Shown here: piece after piece, positions 17,430 to 26,935 of the stretch
Layout of the letters: each line of letters opens with the position of its first letter
Position numbering within the stretch: the first letter of the stretch is position 1
From: Fibrobacter succinogenes
GTDB taxonomy: Bacteria > Fibrobacterota > Fibrobacteria > Fibrobacterales > Fibrobacteraceae
Assembly: GCA_902761355.1 (NCBI GenBank)
Contig: CACWJY010000004.1
Span: 62,001 to 126,000, forward strand
Direction of reading: 5' to 3'
DNA length: 64,000 bases
Position numbers and translations under genes: made by a program
The notes under the pieces: model-generated
Told to the model about the DNA's origin: nothing
Database searches by the model: none
Seen by the model: the letters and a program-made list of their open reading frames with translations, nothing else

Positions 17430-18329
17430 ATGAATTTAGAAAAGATGAACATGCTGTCCCAAAAAATCGAGGGAATTTTGGGAACAGTCCGCACCCTCAA
17501 AGACGAGAACGCCAAAATTAAGCGTGAACTTTCTACTGCCAAGGCGGAATTACAAGACAAGACCCTGCTACTCGACACCGCCAAGGCAAACCTGGTCGAC
17601 TGCAAGGCGGCCCTGGACGCCCGCGCCAATCAGGCAAACGCCCAGCAAGAAACCTTGAACCAGCAGCAGGCCGAAATCGCCGCCCTCAACGACAAGACGA
17701 CCACGCTCGGCCAACAGCTCATCGAAAAAGACGGTTGCATCGAAAGTCTGAATTCTAAGGTGCAGGAACTCAACAGCAACATCGACATGCTCAACGGCCA
17801 GCTCAACGAAAAAGTCGAGCTCCTGAGTTCACTCAACGAACAAGTTTCCGAAAAGACCGCGACCGTCGAGACCCTGATGCAGCAGCTCTCCGACAAGAAT
17901 GCCGAAATCGAATCGTTGAACGTGCAGCTGCAGGCCCAGAACGACGAAATCGCCGAAGCCCAAGAAAAGTTCAACCAGCTGGTCGCCACCATCGAAAGCG
18001 AACTGGGGAGCGACTTTGCGCTTGACCAAGGCGAAGCAGCCCAAGAACCTCAAGAAGACGGCACTATCGAGGAGCCTGCCGAAGAAGTTCAAGAAGACGC
18101 AGAACCCATTGACGCCTTCGAGGCTCAAGAAGAATCCACCGCAGCAACTGAAGAAGCAGAAGAAACGGCGGAAACCGAAGAGACCGTCGAACCCGAAGAA
18201 GATACTTCTGTCTCTCAAGAAACCGCCGAAGAAGACATTCCGACCATCGAAGTACACGGCGCCGATGAAAAGGACAACGACCTGTTCGCGAGCAAATCGG
18301 AGGGCTCGCAAACAAATTTTTTCGGCTAA
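17430..18329 (+). CDS. Coiled-coil protein upstream of zapA
   Basis: 299 aa. I chose the ATG at 17430 because GGAG at 17421-17424 precedes it by 5 nt. Residues about 5-190 are almost continuous heptads (EGILGTVRTLKDENAKIKRE, then repeated LNSKVQELNS/LNGQLNEKVE/LNEQVSEKTA units of 14 residues). The last 100 residues are an acidic Glu-rich tail (EEPAEEVQEDAEPI). No enzyme motif. It lies 44 nt before zapA on the same strand, so a ZapB-like or other divisome scaffold role is plausible but inferred. Confidence 0.75.
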   Translation: MNLEKMNMLSQKIEGILGTVRTLKDENAKIKRELSTAKAELQDKTLLLDTAKANLVDCKAALDARANQANAQQETLNQQQAEIAALNDKTTTLGQQLIEKDGCIESLNSKVQELNSNIDMLNGQLNEKVELLSSLNEQVSEKTATVETLMQQLSDKNAEIESLNVQLQAQNDEIAEAQEKFNQLVATIESELGSDFALDQGEAAQEPQEDGTIEEPAEEVQEDAEPIDAFEAQEESTAATEEAEETAETEETVEPEEDTSVSQETAEEDIPTIEVHGADEKDNDLFASKSEGSQTNFFG

Positions 18330-18372
18330 ACTGGCTGATGGACGATGATCCATTCGGCGTAGGGATGAAATA

Positions 18373-18690
18373 ATGGCAAGCATAGAACCCTTAAGATCGG
18401 TAAATATTTCCGTCGCCCAAGAGGCGATCCAGATTCGCACCGACCTACCCGATGCGGAACTGAAAGAAATCGTTGACTCAATCAACCAACGGTTCGAGCG
18501 CTCTTCTAAGTTCCAGATGGACAACCGCAAGAGACTCGCGCTGCTGGCCGTGGAACTGTCCTCCGAAATCTTCGAGCTCCGCAAGCAGCTGGGCCGCGCC
18601 AAGATTTATTACGACCAGATGGAAAAGGGCCTCCAAAACCTCACACTCCTTTTGGACGAAGGAATGAACCACCAAGATTCCAATCTCTAA
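18373..18690 (+). CDS. zapA: Cell division protein ZapA
   Basis: 105 aa. ZapA bundles FtsZ protofilaments at the division ring. The N-terminal globular part (VNISVAQEAIQIRTDLPDAE) and the RFERSSKF...RLALLAVELSSEIF pattern, followed by a C-terminal coiled coil (LRKQLGRAKIYYDQMEKGLQ), match ZapA. Probably co-transcribed with the preceding coiled-coil gene. In proteobacteria zapA is often followed by the 6S RNA gene; here a 6S-like RNA lies nearby but on the far side of uvrC. Confidence 0.8.
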   Translation: MASIEPLRSVNISVAQEAIQIRTDLPDAELKEIVDSINQRFERSSKFQMDNRKRLALLAVELSSEIFELRKQLGRAKIYYDQMEKGLQNLTLLLDEGMNHQDSNL

Positions 18691-18731
18691 GAGTTCTTTG
18701 TTTTAAACAAACTAATTTACAGAAAAAAAAT

Positions 18732-18762
18732 GGTCGCTGCGTCAAAACAGCGGCCTTTTTAT
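18732..18762. terminator. Terminator after zapA
   Basis: GGTCGCTG (18732-18739) pairs with CAGCGGCC (18748-18755) followed by a T tract; A-rich sequence on the left may let it also end the convergent giant gene. Confidence 0.75.
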
Positions 18763-18807
18763 TTTACCGATTCAACTTAAATTGCGCCCCTAAAGGGGCA
18801 CAAGAAT

Positions 18808-21800
18808 TTACTTCACCACAATCTTGCCGGCTTGCTGCAACGAGCCTGCGCGGACGCGGAGCATATAGAGGCCCGTCTTGGGAGCGTCCAGCACCAATGC
18901 GTTCGCACCTTCGACCGTCTTTGCAGACACCGTAGACATCACGTCGCCCTTCATGTCCAAGATATCGATGCGAGCATTGGTGCCCGCAAGGCCCTCGGAC
19001 GCTTCGAACGAAATCTGCAGCTTGTCGCCGAGCCTTGCGGAGCGCAGGCCCCTCAACGTATTCTGCACCACAGTCTTTGCAGCAGAAGTTACACGCACCG
19101 TCGCCATCTTGGCAGAAGACTTCAGGTAAACCTTAAGTGGAACGCCTTCCTGCATTTCGGTCGTGTTGCCGTCTACCGTCACGTAAACATGGTAACCCAA
19201 AGCCTTGACACCATCAATACCCACAAGGGTCAAGTCACCCACGCGGTCATTCGTGGCCGAGATCGCCATGGTCCATTCCATGTCATCGGCAGATTCCCTG
19301 ATAGACTTGGCAAGAGAGCGTTTTCCCTCAACAATTGCAAGTTCCACATGGTCTCCCATGTTTGCAGGAGCCTTTTCTGCCGTAAACGGATTCAGGCCCG
19401 CACCAAAGATATTCCAAGAATCCTGCTTGCCGTTTTTATCCGAAAGTACAGCCTGCAGATTCCAGCGTTCCTTGCTAGAGGCCTTGGCAAGTACTCGTTT
19501 AAGTTTTACACCGGATTTAGCAAGAGCGACTCTCTTGTCCAACCCATTTTCATGATTACGCCATTCTTCCTCTTTCCAGAATTCATATTCATCCCAATCT
19601 TCCGGATATACAGAACTATCAGGATAGACATTTTCAGAATCCCAATCCGGTAAATCATGCTCATAATCCTTGTCATAGCAGTATCCTTCATCCGAGTAGA
19701 ACACCGGTTCACCAGACACTGTCCACTTGGTCTTTTTGCTTACATGAGCCCAAATGGCTTCATAGGGTTTTACGGACGAGCACACGGGTTCAGGCTCACC
19801 CGTCTCCAAATCATAGCGCCAGAAGTCGATTTTGGATTCCTCGTTGAAATCCATCGGCTCTTCATAAGAATATAAGCCAACAGACCATCCATGAGGATTC
19901 GCAACCATGTTCCAACCAGAACCTACACTATCCAGATTCCAGACAACATTCTCGCCTTCATCGTCGATATCTTTAAGAACAAGCGGAATACCATCCAAGG
20001 AGCTATACCACACTCCTCGAGTGGGAATCACAGAGTCGCCTCTGGTAAACCGCTTGTACTGCCAGAATTCACCCGTACCGTATTCGTCCCACCAGTAGAA
20101 AATCGGGTCTTTCGTATCCCACCTAATAGCCGACGTATCCACTGCCGCCAAAGAAACCATCTGCCAGCGTTCCATTCCGACAGAAGCAATCGTATTCTCG
20201 ACAGTGAATTTCTGTCTGAACGCCTCCGATTCTACTCCATCCAACGACACGACGGCTTCATAGTGGCCACTACGCTTTAGACGTATTACAACACTGCCGT
20301 AGGAGTCACTGCCAATAGAATCCTGCGTTTCAGCAACAATCTCGCCAGAAACCGTATCGACAATCTGCACCCTCACTGCGGCAAAGCCATTCCCCGCAAA
20401 GGCTTTCGTCGAATAGTTTAGCTGAACGGCCTTGCCACCGTTGCCGCTCTGAAGCAGGCTCACCGAAGCAAACGAAGCCGAAGTTCCGAATGCCTTGCCA
20501 AAATCAGCCTTGAGCGTCATGTTTTCAAGGGAACCCGGCAACATATCCGGAAGCATGTTGTTAAACCAATTATCCAAATCATCCCAATCTGCTGACTGGT
20601 ACACCGGATGGACCGCCTTGACAAACGCATTACCTAGGAGTACCGTCACCTCATTCAATTCATAGTCAGAATCCGGGTTTGCCATAACAGCCCATACAAC
20701 AGCAGAATCAGCAAGGGACCTACACAAGGTTGCATATTCCGGGCAACCATATAAGCTCAGATCAGCAGGCAAGACAATCGTACCGTCGTCATTTACTTCA
20801 TGGACCGTATAAGATGCGGGCGTCCTCCTACCCCGATCAAGAACAGGCGGCTTACGCTCTACAAGCGCAATAGAACCATGTTCCTGCTCTACCTTGACGC
20901 GCACAAAATTCTCGGCACATTTTTTGACGTCATCTGTCCAGCGGGCATAAAGAGTCGCTCTTTGAGTAGTCAACCAATCGGGATCAACCATTTCAAGTTC
21001 CTTCAGCAACCGATCGTTCAGCTCGACATAGACATCGCCAATACCGGGTTCTACAGACCACCCTTCAAGACACTTGTCCGAAGTATAGCTCCAAGTCGGG
21101 AATCTATGGCCCAAGCCATGATATTCAACGTCATGATAAAGCCTATCATGAATATCCCCCGAGACAATAAACTTATTGGCATAGAAAAGCTCGTCCCACC
21201 AAAGGTATCCCTCGTCAAAGGTAAACACGAAGTCGTTAGATGTATATGCCCCCTTGGCACTCAGCACCACATCGGGCTGATTATCAGCAACAGTAAGGAT
21301 TTCGCCATTCTGGATACGGAAAACTTCTTCTCCATAAACATCTTTACCGATAATAGTATCTGTCAAAGAAGCATCCGTATAATAGATTCCTAGCCGCATG
21401 CCAGGCATCCTCGGGATTTCAAGATTTTCGGAAGACCTAACTTTAGCCACGGCAACGGTATCCGATCCAAGTATCTGGTACACCATGAACTCTGCATGTT
21501 CTGATGTGCGGAAGGAGAATTTTTCCGGTGTGACCTCAGTATCCCATACCGCAAACAACTTATAGTAATCATGCACCTTTATGCCGTCTTCCGTCTCAAT
21601 CGTATCCAATAGAGGCGCAACTTTAGCCAATGCCGTCAACAAGCTCTCAACATCTGTAAAGTAAAGTCCCATAGAACTAGAAGGCGACCACCCCAAGAAT
21701 TTAGCATTGGCACGATACAAGCTACGAGGAACCGACAGGCCTTCGGAATCTATGGTTAAAGCCATTTCTTTAACCCAGTCCTCACCAAAGAATACACTTT

Positions 21801-24800
21801 CGGACGCATTCACGTCAAACACCCAGTTTAGCGTATCCAAAGGTGTTTCCATAGTCAAAGTGTAGACTGTATTCGGAGACGGCTTAGCTTGATTGTCATC
21901 CAGAGACATCACTTCAATAAAGCTGCCCGACAGTTCTTCTTCCTCCGGTTCCGTATCGGAGCCATCACTATTGGTCACTTGATGCTTCGCAGTTACATCA
22001 CCCTTTTTGTAGCCAAAAGCAACTTCACTATTTGCGGTATCAATATCTAGATGATAGATTCCGCGGGCAAGAACAACACCCTGATCATCCAAGACATGTT
22101 CATATTCGGTTTCGTCAAAAGTCTGCGTCAGCTTGAGCACAGTCTTCGCGTTACCGTTTGCAATGGTAATCTTAGTCTCAGGACCATCGACACAAGAGCT
22201 CCAGTTTGCAAAAAGCGTCGTAGGAAATTCAGAATCGAGACTTAAATTAGCCCCCGCATAACCTGCAAAAAGCGTCGTTATCTTGTCGTCTACATCTATA
22301 ACTTCTGTAGCCGGATCCTTAACAGACCAGCCATCAAAGCACATGAAGTCAGACCGGGCCGGTTGCCACAATTCAACCGATTTGACTGTTTCAGAGAATT
22401 CCAGAGTATCATTCGTCTTGGCATTCATCGGGAAAAAGAGATTTTTACTACTGGTCGAAGGAGTGTTCAAGTCGTAAGTCACATAGAAAGGTCCTACAGG
22501 CGTATACTTGACCTTTATTTCACCCTTATCCATAGACCTCGTCGCGATGACCAAAGTCGAATCTTCCTCGTTGTAGCCAAAGCCATCCGGCGGCTCTATT
22601 GGATCGCCCCCAGTTGGGTCTTGCCACTGGAACGCGACTTTTTCAATCGACATTGTGTAACCAGATGCTGGAGCCAAGGACACCTTGAAGGTTAAAGTAT
22701 CATCAGCGACTCGTTCACTAGGCACATACAGACAATGGCTGTAAACATTCTGCGTTAAACCATTACCTTCACCAAGAGAAAGCGTTGTCTTGTACAATTC
22801 CGAAGTTTGCTCAAACGTCAAGTTTTCATTAGCAACTTGCGAAAGCACGATGCTTCCATGGTAATCAGATGAATCCATCAATTCAGTATCACCGTCATAC
22901 GCCTTGACATAAACCATATTAGCAGGCGACCCACCTTCGGCAACGGACGACAAAGTAAATTCAGAACCGGACACATGCTTCAAAAGGTCCGACGTCAAGG
23001 AACTCTCTTTGATATAGTTCGTATCATTTTCGTCCAACACGGGGCTCCATTTAACAGGATCATAACGCATCCCATTCTCTGTCGTGCGCAGAACATACAT
23101 ATGAGGGAACTCGCTATTCGCAACAACATTCATATTTTCCATCGAAGCGGCCCAATTCTTGCCAAGAACAACCGTTTCATTTTCGAGCGAAGAGATGTCG
23201 AAAGATACCGTGTAATTGACAAGAACGACATTCACATTTAGCGTCATGGAAGAGTACGTTCTTGTGTTCACGACTAGAGTCGTATCGTTCGTTCCAAAGT
23301 TCAACGTGTGTAACTCGAAATCAACCGTCTCGTTCGTCGAAACAGGCGTAACAGCGGGATTAGCACTATCCGCTTTCACAAATTCAAGTTCCTTAATGGC
23401 ATAACCGGACTTCATCCCAAAATTGACCACAAACGTCAACGTGTCATCGGCAACAGGGAGAATGGTCTGATGAATGTACTTACCGGGATTATTCGAATCC
23501 TCTATGCTTGACATGGCATGCTCTATCACATCTCCATTAAACGTATTCTGCTTCAACGTTACTGTTACAAGGGGATTATCCGACAAATCCTCCGTACCAT
23601 CTAAAGCAATCGCATAATTAAGCGGAAGAATCTTGCTGGCATCAATGGTCGTACAATTATTATTCCAGTAACCAAAAGCAGTTGTATTAGTGTCTGCAAT
23701 AAGATTTGAATTATCTCGAGCAATTCTTATATACTGTTCGTTCATGCCGGCATAGTTATTGTTAAAGTAAAACTGTATTTCCGACACATCTCTTGCCGGA
23801 GACCAGGCAATGAAAGTCGGACAAGTCGTCGTATAAATCTTCGGGAAAGCAGGCCCTTCAACCGTATAAGACGCCGAAGCTTCTTTTCCCGAACGACCCA
23901 CGAATATGGTTGACTTATCCGTCGCATATTCCGTAGGCAACTTCATGTCAAATGTCACGTTATAATTAGTGAGAGAATATTTAGGAATAAGCGCCAGCTT
24001 TTCGGTTATCGTAGAATTTTCATAAAGCTTTTTAGCCGCATGCGTGGCCGCCTTGACATTGTCAAGAACAACCGGCTCTGTAGTGTCAGCCTTTACAGTC
24101 CATTCTACTGTTCCGCACTCTTTCATTTTTTTCATGAGATTTTCGACCATCCCAAAATAAAGAGTCGTTTCTGAAGTATCTACACGAGTCGTATCATTAG
24201 TCGGACATTCATTACCATTTGGCAGCATTGCACTATATTGATACACAGCATAATAGCCACCATCGAATGAGTAACCCAATTTCGACACAATCTCTTTAGG
24301 CTTAACAGCGGCGCCATATACAGCCTTACCAGAAGTACTCATTTCGGATGCACTGGATTCAATGACTTCGACCATCGAACTTGCCTGATCATAACCATAA
24401 ATCGATATTCTAAAATCAAATTTTTTCGGATTCTCTATTTCTATTTCTGGGAATTCTCCTCCATCATTGTTCGAAGGTTCAGAATAAGAAAGCACAATCT
24501 TTTTTACATCACCTTCTATGCTGCTCTTCCTAATTTTAGCAGCAAGGTCCTGAAAAGACCAAATGTCCGTACTATCAGGACTAGCATCGCTTAGACCATA
24601 AAGGATTTCATCGTTATTACCATACAATGCAACTTTAAACTTTAGACCCTTTTTATTCATTATATCATATCTGAATATGTTTGGAATCAACTGAATCGGA
24701 GCATCCGCCGCATCTGTAAATTGGTCTATTTTTGGAGTCATAAAACCTAAGGCAACGCCATCGGGCAAATTGTCTAAATCATAGCAGGTGCTCACCGTCG

Positions 24801-26649
24801 CACAATACTGATAAACAATATCATAAGTCGAAGACGTAATAACTTGACTCACAAGAGAAGAATTAATCGCACTCGATAGCGAAACTTCGTAACCATTGCC
24901 ATCATCCACAAGCATAGCCCCTGTGCCAACGGCTTTCTTTATATTAGCGATTTTAGTCGAATCACCGGAACTCAACTTGCCAGCTGAGTCGGAGGTAAAA
25001 AAGCCTGAAGCCTTTACATCTGTATTATAATATTCAGAATTCTCGCTTGTAATAAATTGAACATAGTTATCCACTAGACCCAAGCCTGTCTTCTGCTCGT
25101 CAGAAAGACCTTTCGCCTGCACAACCACCAAATGATTCGGTGCTTTCATCATGTTCACGCACGAGGGCAGACCATCATTGAAATCTTCGTCGTGGACCCA
25201 CAAAGCAGCTTTGCCCTTAGATTCTAAGTTGTAATTCAAGAGGGCAGCAAAGAGTCCCGATTTCATGTCTGTTTCTGAAGCTATTCCATTCGCATGACGA
25301 TCCAAAGGTTCGCCAAGTTCTCCTGCAAAGAAATCAACGTAATAAAAAGGAATCGCCCCGGCACAACCAGAAGCGCAATCAAGCACTTCATTCTTGTAAT
25401 AGCCCAAAGGTCCCGTTACCGTCAACGAACCGTAGGCATTGCGTACGTTGGCATAAACGTTGGCATCTCCATAGGAATAGCCCTGATACCAATTAAACCC
25501 ATCTGCATAAAATCTATCGCCGCCCACACCTTTCTCCACAGTGTCTTCGCCAAAGTGGTAGTTGTTGTACAAGGTGACATAGCTGCTATAGCTTAATGGA
25601 GCATCTATAGAACCGACAATATATCCTTCAGCACTCGATCCCTGAATTGCACCACCCGAAATGGGACCTTTCGAAAAAGTATTGTTAATGTTAACAGAAC
25701 CATCACCGGAGATATAGCCCAAAATACCACCCGCTATAGATTTAGATGACACGGAGCCCTGATAATAAGAATTCATTATCGCAATCGAACCATCGGTAAA
25801 GCCAACAAGACCGCCTGCATTAGTTTCACTTTCGACCTTACTCTCGGTTGCAGCCACATTTTTTAAGGTTGGGAAACCACCTTCAACATAGCCCACAACC
25901 GCACCCGCATGATAGTCGCTGTTTATAGTCACATTTTTTATCGTTACATTTTGTATAACCCCATTATAATTTAAGGTATGGCCCAAAAGAGCTCCTGCAT
26001 AATCCGCCTCAAAATAGGAGTCCTCGATAACGATGCCATCGAATGAATTAGGATAAGATTCACAATCAAGATACACAACTCCCGCATGCGAACCGCGACC
26101 TGTCATTTTAAAGTAAACATCCGAAAACTTGACATTCGAAATGCCTGGAGAAGAACCATTAACTATACTAACGAAACCAATACCTTCATCCGCATCTATT
26201 GACTCGTAGCAAAGCCCCGATATGGTATAAATTTTTTCGTTTTCGCTCTTTAAGGAGAAACCTTCATTCAATACCAGATACTTTCCCTTGAACCCGTCTG
26301 GGGAATCAATACAACCAGTACTAGTGTGCCCCGCAAACGCGATGTCCGATTTCAGCACAACAGGGCCCATATTAGAGGCGCTGCTAAGCCAACTGCTGAC
26401 ATACCCATAGGCGTCAGTCATATCATCACGCAACGCACTTGAGATATTCTCATTGAACCAGTACTCGAAGCCGGTTTCGTCATCATCGCAGGTTTCCTTT
26501 TGGCTGAATTCTAGCCGTTCAACCAATTCACCATCCTTTATTTCCTTAAAGCAGAAATACTTCGTCGTCGAAGTTTCTGCCGCAGACGCCACGGACAGGG
26601 CCATCAGGACGGCCGTGAATAAAGCATAAAAACCCGGAATCTTTGTCAT
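18808..26649 (-). CDS. Giant T9SS-secreted surface protein with InlB-like repeats
   Basis: 2613 aa from the ATG at 26649, preceded by GAGGA at good spacing and giving a clean signal peptide (MTKIPGFYALFTAVLMALSV). Residues about 190-340 carry GLUG-type repeats (AGGLVGFTDGSIAIMNSYYQ, AGAVVGYVEGG). The middle has many InlB/Listeria-Bacteroides-type repeats (FLGWSPSSSMGLYF, CLEGWSVEPGIG with ARW, CFDGWSVKDPAT with FANW). The last 80 residues are a T9SS type A sorting domain (ISFEASEGLAGTNARIDILD, LDAPKTGLYMLRVRAGS, KIVVK). Expected to be exported and anchored at the surface. Role in adhesion or binding is inferred. A strong promoter lies 30-58 nt upstream. Confidence 0.88.
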   Translation of the reverse strand: MTKIPGFYALFTAVLMALSVASAAETSTTKYFCFKEIKDGELVERLEFSQKETCDDDETGFEYWFNENISSALRDDMTDAYGYVSSWLSSASNMGPVVLKSDIAFAGHTSTGCIDSPDGFKGKYLVLNEGFSLKSENEKIYTISGLCYESIDADEGIGFVSIVNGSSPGISNVKFSDVYFKMTGRGSHAGVVYLDCESYPNSFDGIVIEDSYFEADYAGALLGHTLNYNGVIQNVTIKNVTINSDYHAGAVVGYVEGGFPTLKNVAATESKVESETNAGGLVGFTDGSIAIMNSYYQGSVSSKSIAGGILGYISGDGSVNINNTFSKGPISGGAIQGSSAEGYIVGSIDAPLSYSSYVTLYNNYHFGEDTVEKGVGGDRFYADGFNWYQGYSYGDANVYANVRNAYGSLTVTGPLGYYKNEVLDCASGCAGAIPFYYVDFFAGELGEPLDRHANGIASETDMKSGLFAALLNYNLESKGKAALWVHDEDFNDGLPSCVNMMKAPNHLVVVQAKGLSDEQKTGLGLVDNYVQFITSENSEYYNTDVKASGFFTSDSAGKLSSGDSTKIANIKKAVGTGAMLVDDGNGYEVSLSSAINSSLVSQVITSSTYDIVYQYCATVSTCYDLDNLPDGVALGFMTPKIDQFTDAADAPIQLIPNIFRYDIMNKKGLKFKVALYGNNDEILYGLSDASPDSTDIWSFQDLAAKIRKSSIEGDVKKIVLSYSEPSNNDGGEFPEIEIENPKKFDFRISIYGYDQASSMVEVIESSASEMSTSGKAVYGAAVKPKEIVSKLGYSFDGGYYAVYQYSAMLPNGNECPTNDTTRVDTSETTLYFGMVENLMKKMKECGTVEWTVKADTTEPVVLDNVKAATHAAKKLYENSTITEKLALIPKYSLTNYNVTFDMKLPTEYATDKSTIFVGRSGKEASASYTVEGPAFPKIYTTTCPTFIAWSPARDVSEIQFYFNNNYAGMNEQYIRIARDNSNLIADTNTTAFGYWNNNCTTIDASKILPLNYAIALDGTEDLSDNPLVTVTLKQNTFNGDVIEHAMSSIEDSNNPGKYIHQTILPVADDTLTFVVNFGMKSGYAIKELEFVKADSANPAVTPVSTNETVDFELHTLNFGTNDTTLVVNTRTYSSMTLNVNVVLVNYTVSFDISSLENETVVLGKNWAASMENMNVVANSEFPHMYVLRTTENGMRYDPVKWSPVLDENDTNYIKESSLTSDLLKHVSGSEFTLSSVAEGGSPANMVYVKAYDGDTELMDSSDYHGSIVLSQVANENLTFEQTSELYKTTLSLGEGNGLTQNVYSHCLYVPSERVADDTLTFKVSLAPASGYTMSIEKVAFQWQDPTGGDPIEPPDGFGYNEEDSTLVIATRSMDKGEIKVKYTPVGPFYVTYDLNTPSTSSKNLFFPMNAKTNDTLEFSETVKSVELWQPARSDFMCFDGWSVKDPATEVIDVDDKITTLFAGYAGANLSLDSEFPTTLFANWSSCVDGPETKITIANGNAKTVLKLTQTFDETEYEHVLDDQGVVLARGIYHLDIDTANSEVAFGYKKGDVTAKHQVTNSDGSDTEPEEEELSGSFIEVMSLDDNQAKPSPNTVYTLTMETPLDTLNWVFDVNASESVFFGEDWVKEMALTIDSEGLSVPRSLYRANAKFLGWSPSSSMGLYFTDVESLLTALAKVAPLLDTIETEDGIKVHDYYKLFAVWDTEVTPEKFSFRTSEHAEFMVYQILGSDTVAVAKVRSSENLEIPRMPGMRLGIYYTDASLTDTIIGKDVYGEEVFRIQNGEILTVADNQPDVVLSAKGAYTSNDFVFTFDEGYLWWDELFYANKFIVSGDIHDRLYHDVEYHGLGHRFPTWSYTSDKCLEGWSVEPGIGDVYVELNDRLLKELEMVDPDWLTTQRATLYARWTDDVKKCAENFVRVKVEQEHGSIALVERKPPVLDRGRRTPASYTVHEVNDDGTIVLPADLSLYGCPEYATLCRSLADSAVVWAVMANPDSDYELNEVTVLLGNAFVKAVHPVYQSADWDDLDNWFNNMLPDMLPGSLENMTLKADFGKAFGTSASFASVSLLQSGNGGKAVQLNYSTKAFAGNGFAAVRVQIVDTVSGEIVAETQDSIGSDSYGSVVIRLKRSGHYEAVVSLDGVESEAFRQKFTVENTIASVGMERWQMVSLAAVDTSAIRWDTKDPIFYWWDEYGTGEFWQYKRFTRGDSVIPTRGVWYSSLDGIPLVLKDIDDEGENVVWNLDSVGSGWNMVANPHGWSVGLYSYEEPMDFNEESKIDFWRYDLETGEPEPVCSSVKPYEAIWAHVSKKTKWTVSGEPVFYSDEGYCYDKDYEHDLPDWDSENVYPDSSVYPEDWDEYEFWKEEEWRNHENGLDKRVALAKSGVKLKRVLAKASSKERWNLQAVLSDKNGKQDSWNIFGAGLNPFTAEKAPANMGDHVELAIVEGKRSLAKSIRESADDMEWTMAISATNDRVGDLTLVGIDGVKALGYHVYVTVDGNTTEMQEGVPLKVYLKSSAKMATVRVTSAAKTVVQNTLRGLRSARLGDKLQISFEASEGLAGTNARIDILDMKGDVMSTVSAKTVEGANALVLDAPKTGLYMLRVRAGSLQQAGKIVVK

Positions 26650-26678
26650 AAGGAATCCTCTGTTTATATTCATTAACA

Positions 26679-26707
26679 AATATAGTTTTCTTACAAGAAG
26701 TTTACAA
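26679..26707 (-). promoter_or_regulatory. Promoter of the giant surface protein
   Basis: Minus-strand -35 TTGTAA (26707-26702), a 17-nt spacer and -10 TATATT (26684-26679), 30 nt before the ATG. Confidence 0.5.
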
Positions 26708-26842
26708 ATAAGTTTCTATCGCATCATGACTATTGTCACACACCGTAAAACGGCTCCATCGTCCTTTTTCTTTTCATAGAGACTTATAAACATTCTGTCA
26801 ACACAGTTTTCCCGCAAATAAAAAGGAATGTTCCTGAGAATG

Positions 26843-26877
26843 CAAAAAAAACCGGCCCTGGGGACCGGTTTTTTATT
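26843..26877. terminator. Terminator of the yidC operon
   Basis: ACCGG...CCGGT hairpin (about 26850-26869) flanked by A and T runs on both sides, so it reads in either direction. It follows yidC by about 60 nt on the minus strand. Confidence 0.75.
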
Positions 26878-26908
26878 TCTTCTCTAGATTTCGTCGGGCG
26901 TTACACGG

Positions 26909-26927
26909 CCCTTCGGCAGGCTCAGGG
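26909..26927. repeat. Second copy of the dispersed 19-bp element
   Basis: Plus strand CCCTTCGGCAGGCTCAGGG, the reverse complement of CCCTGAGCCTGCCGAAGGG, matching 8374-8392 at 17 of 19 bases. It sits between yidC and its terminator. Confidence 0.55.
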
Positions 26928-26935
26928 ACCTTAAA

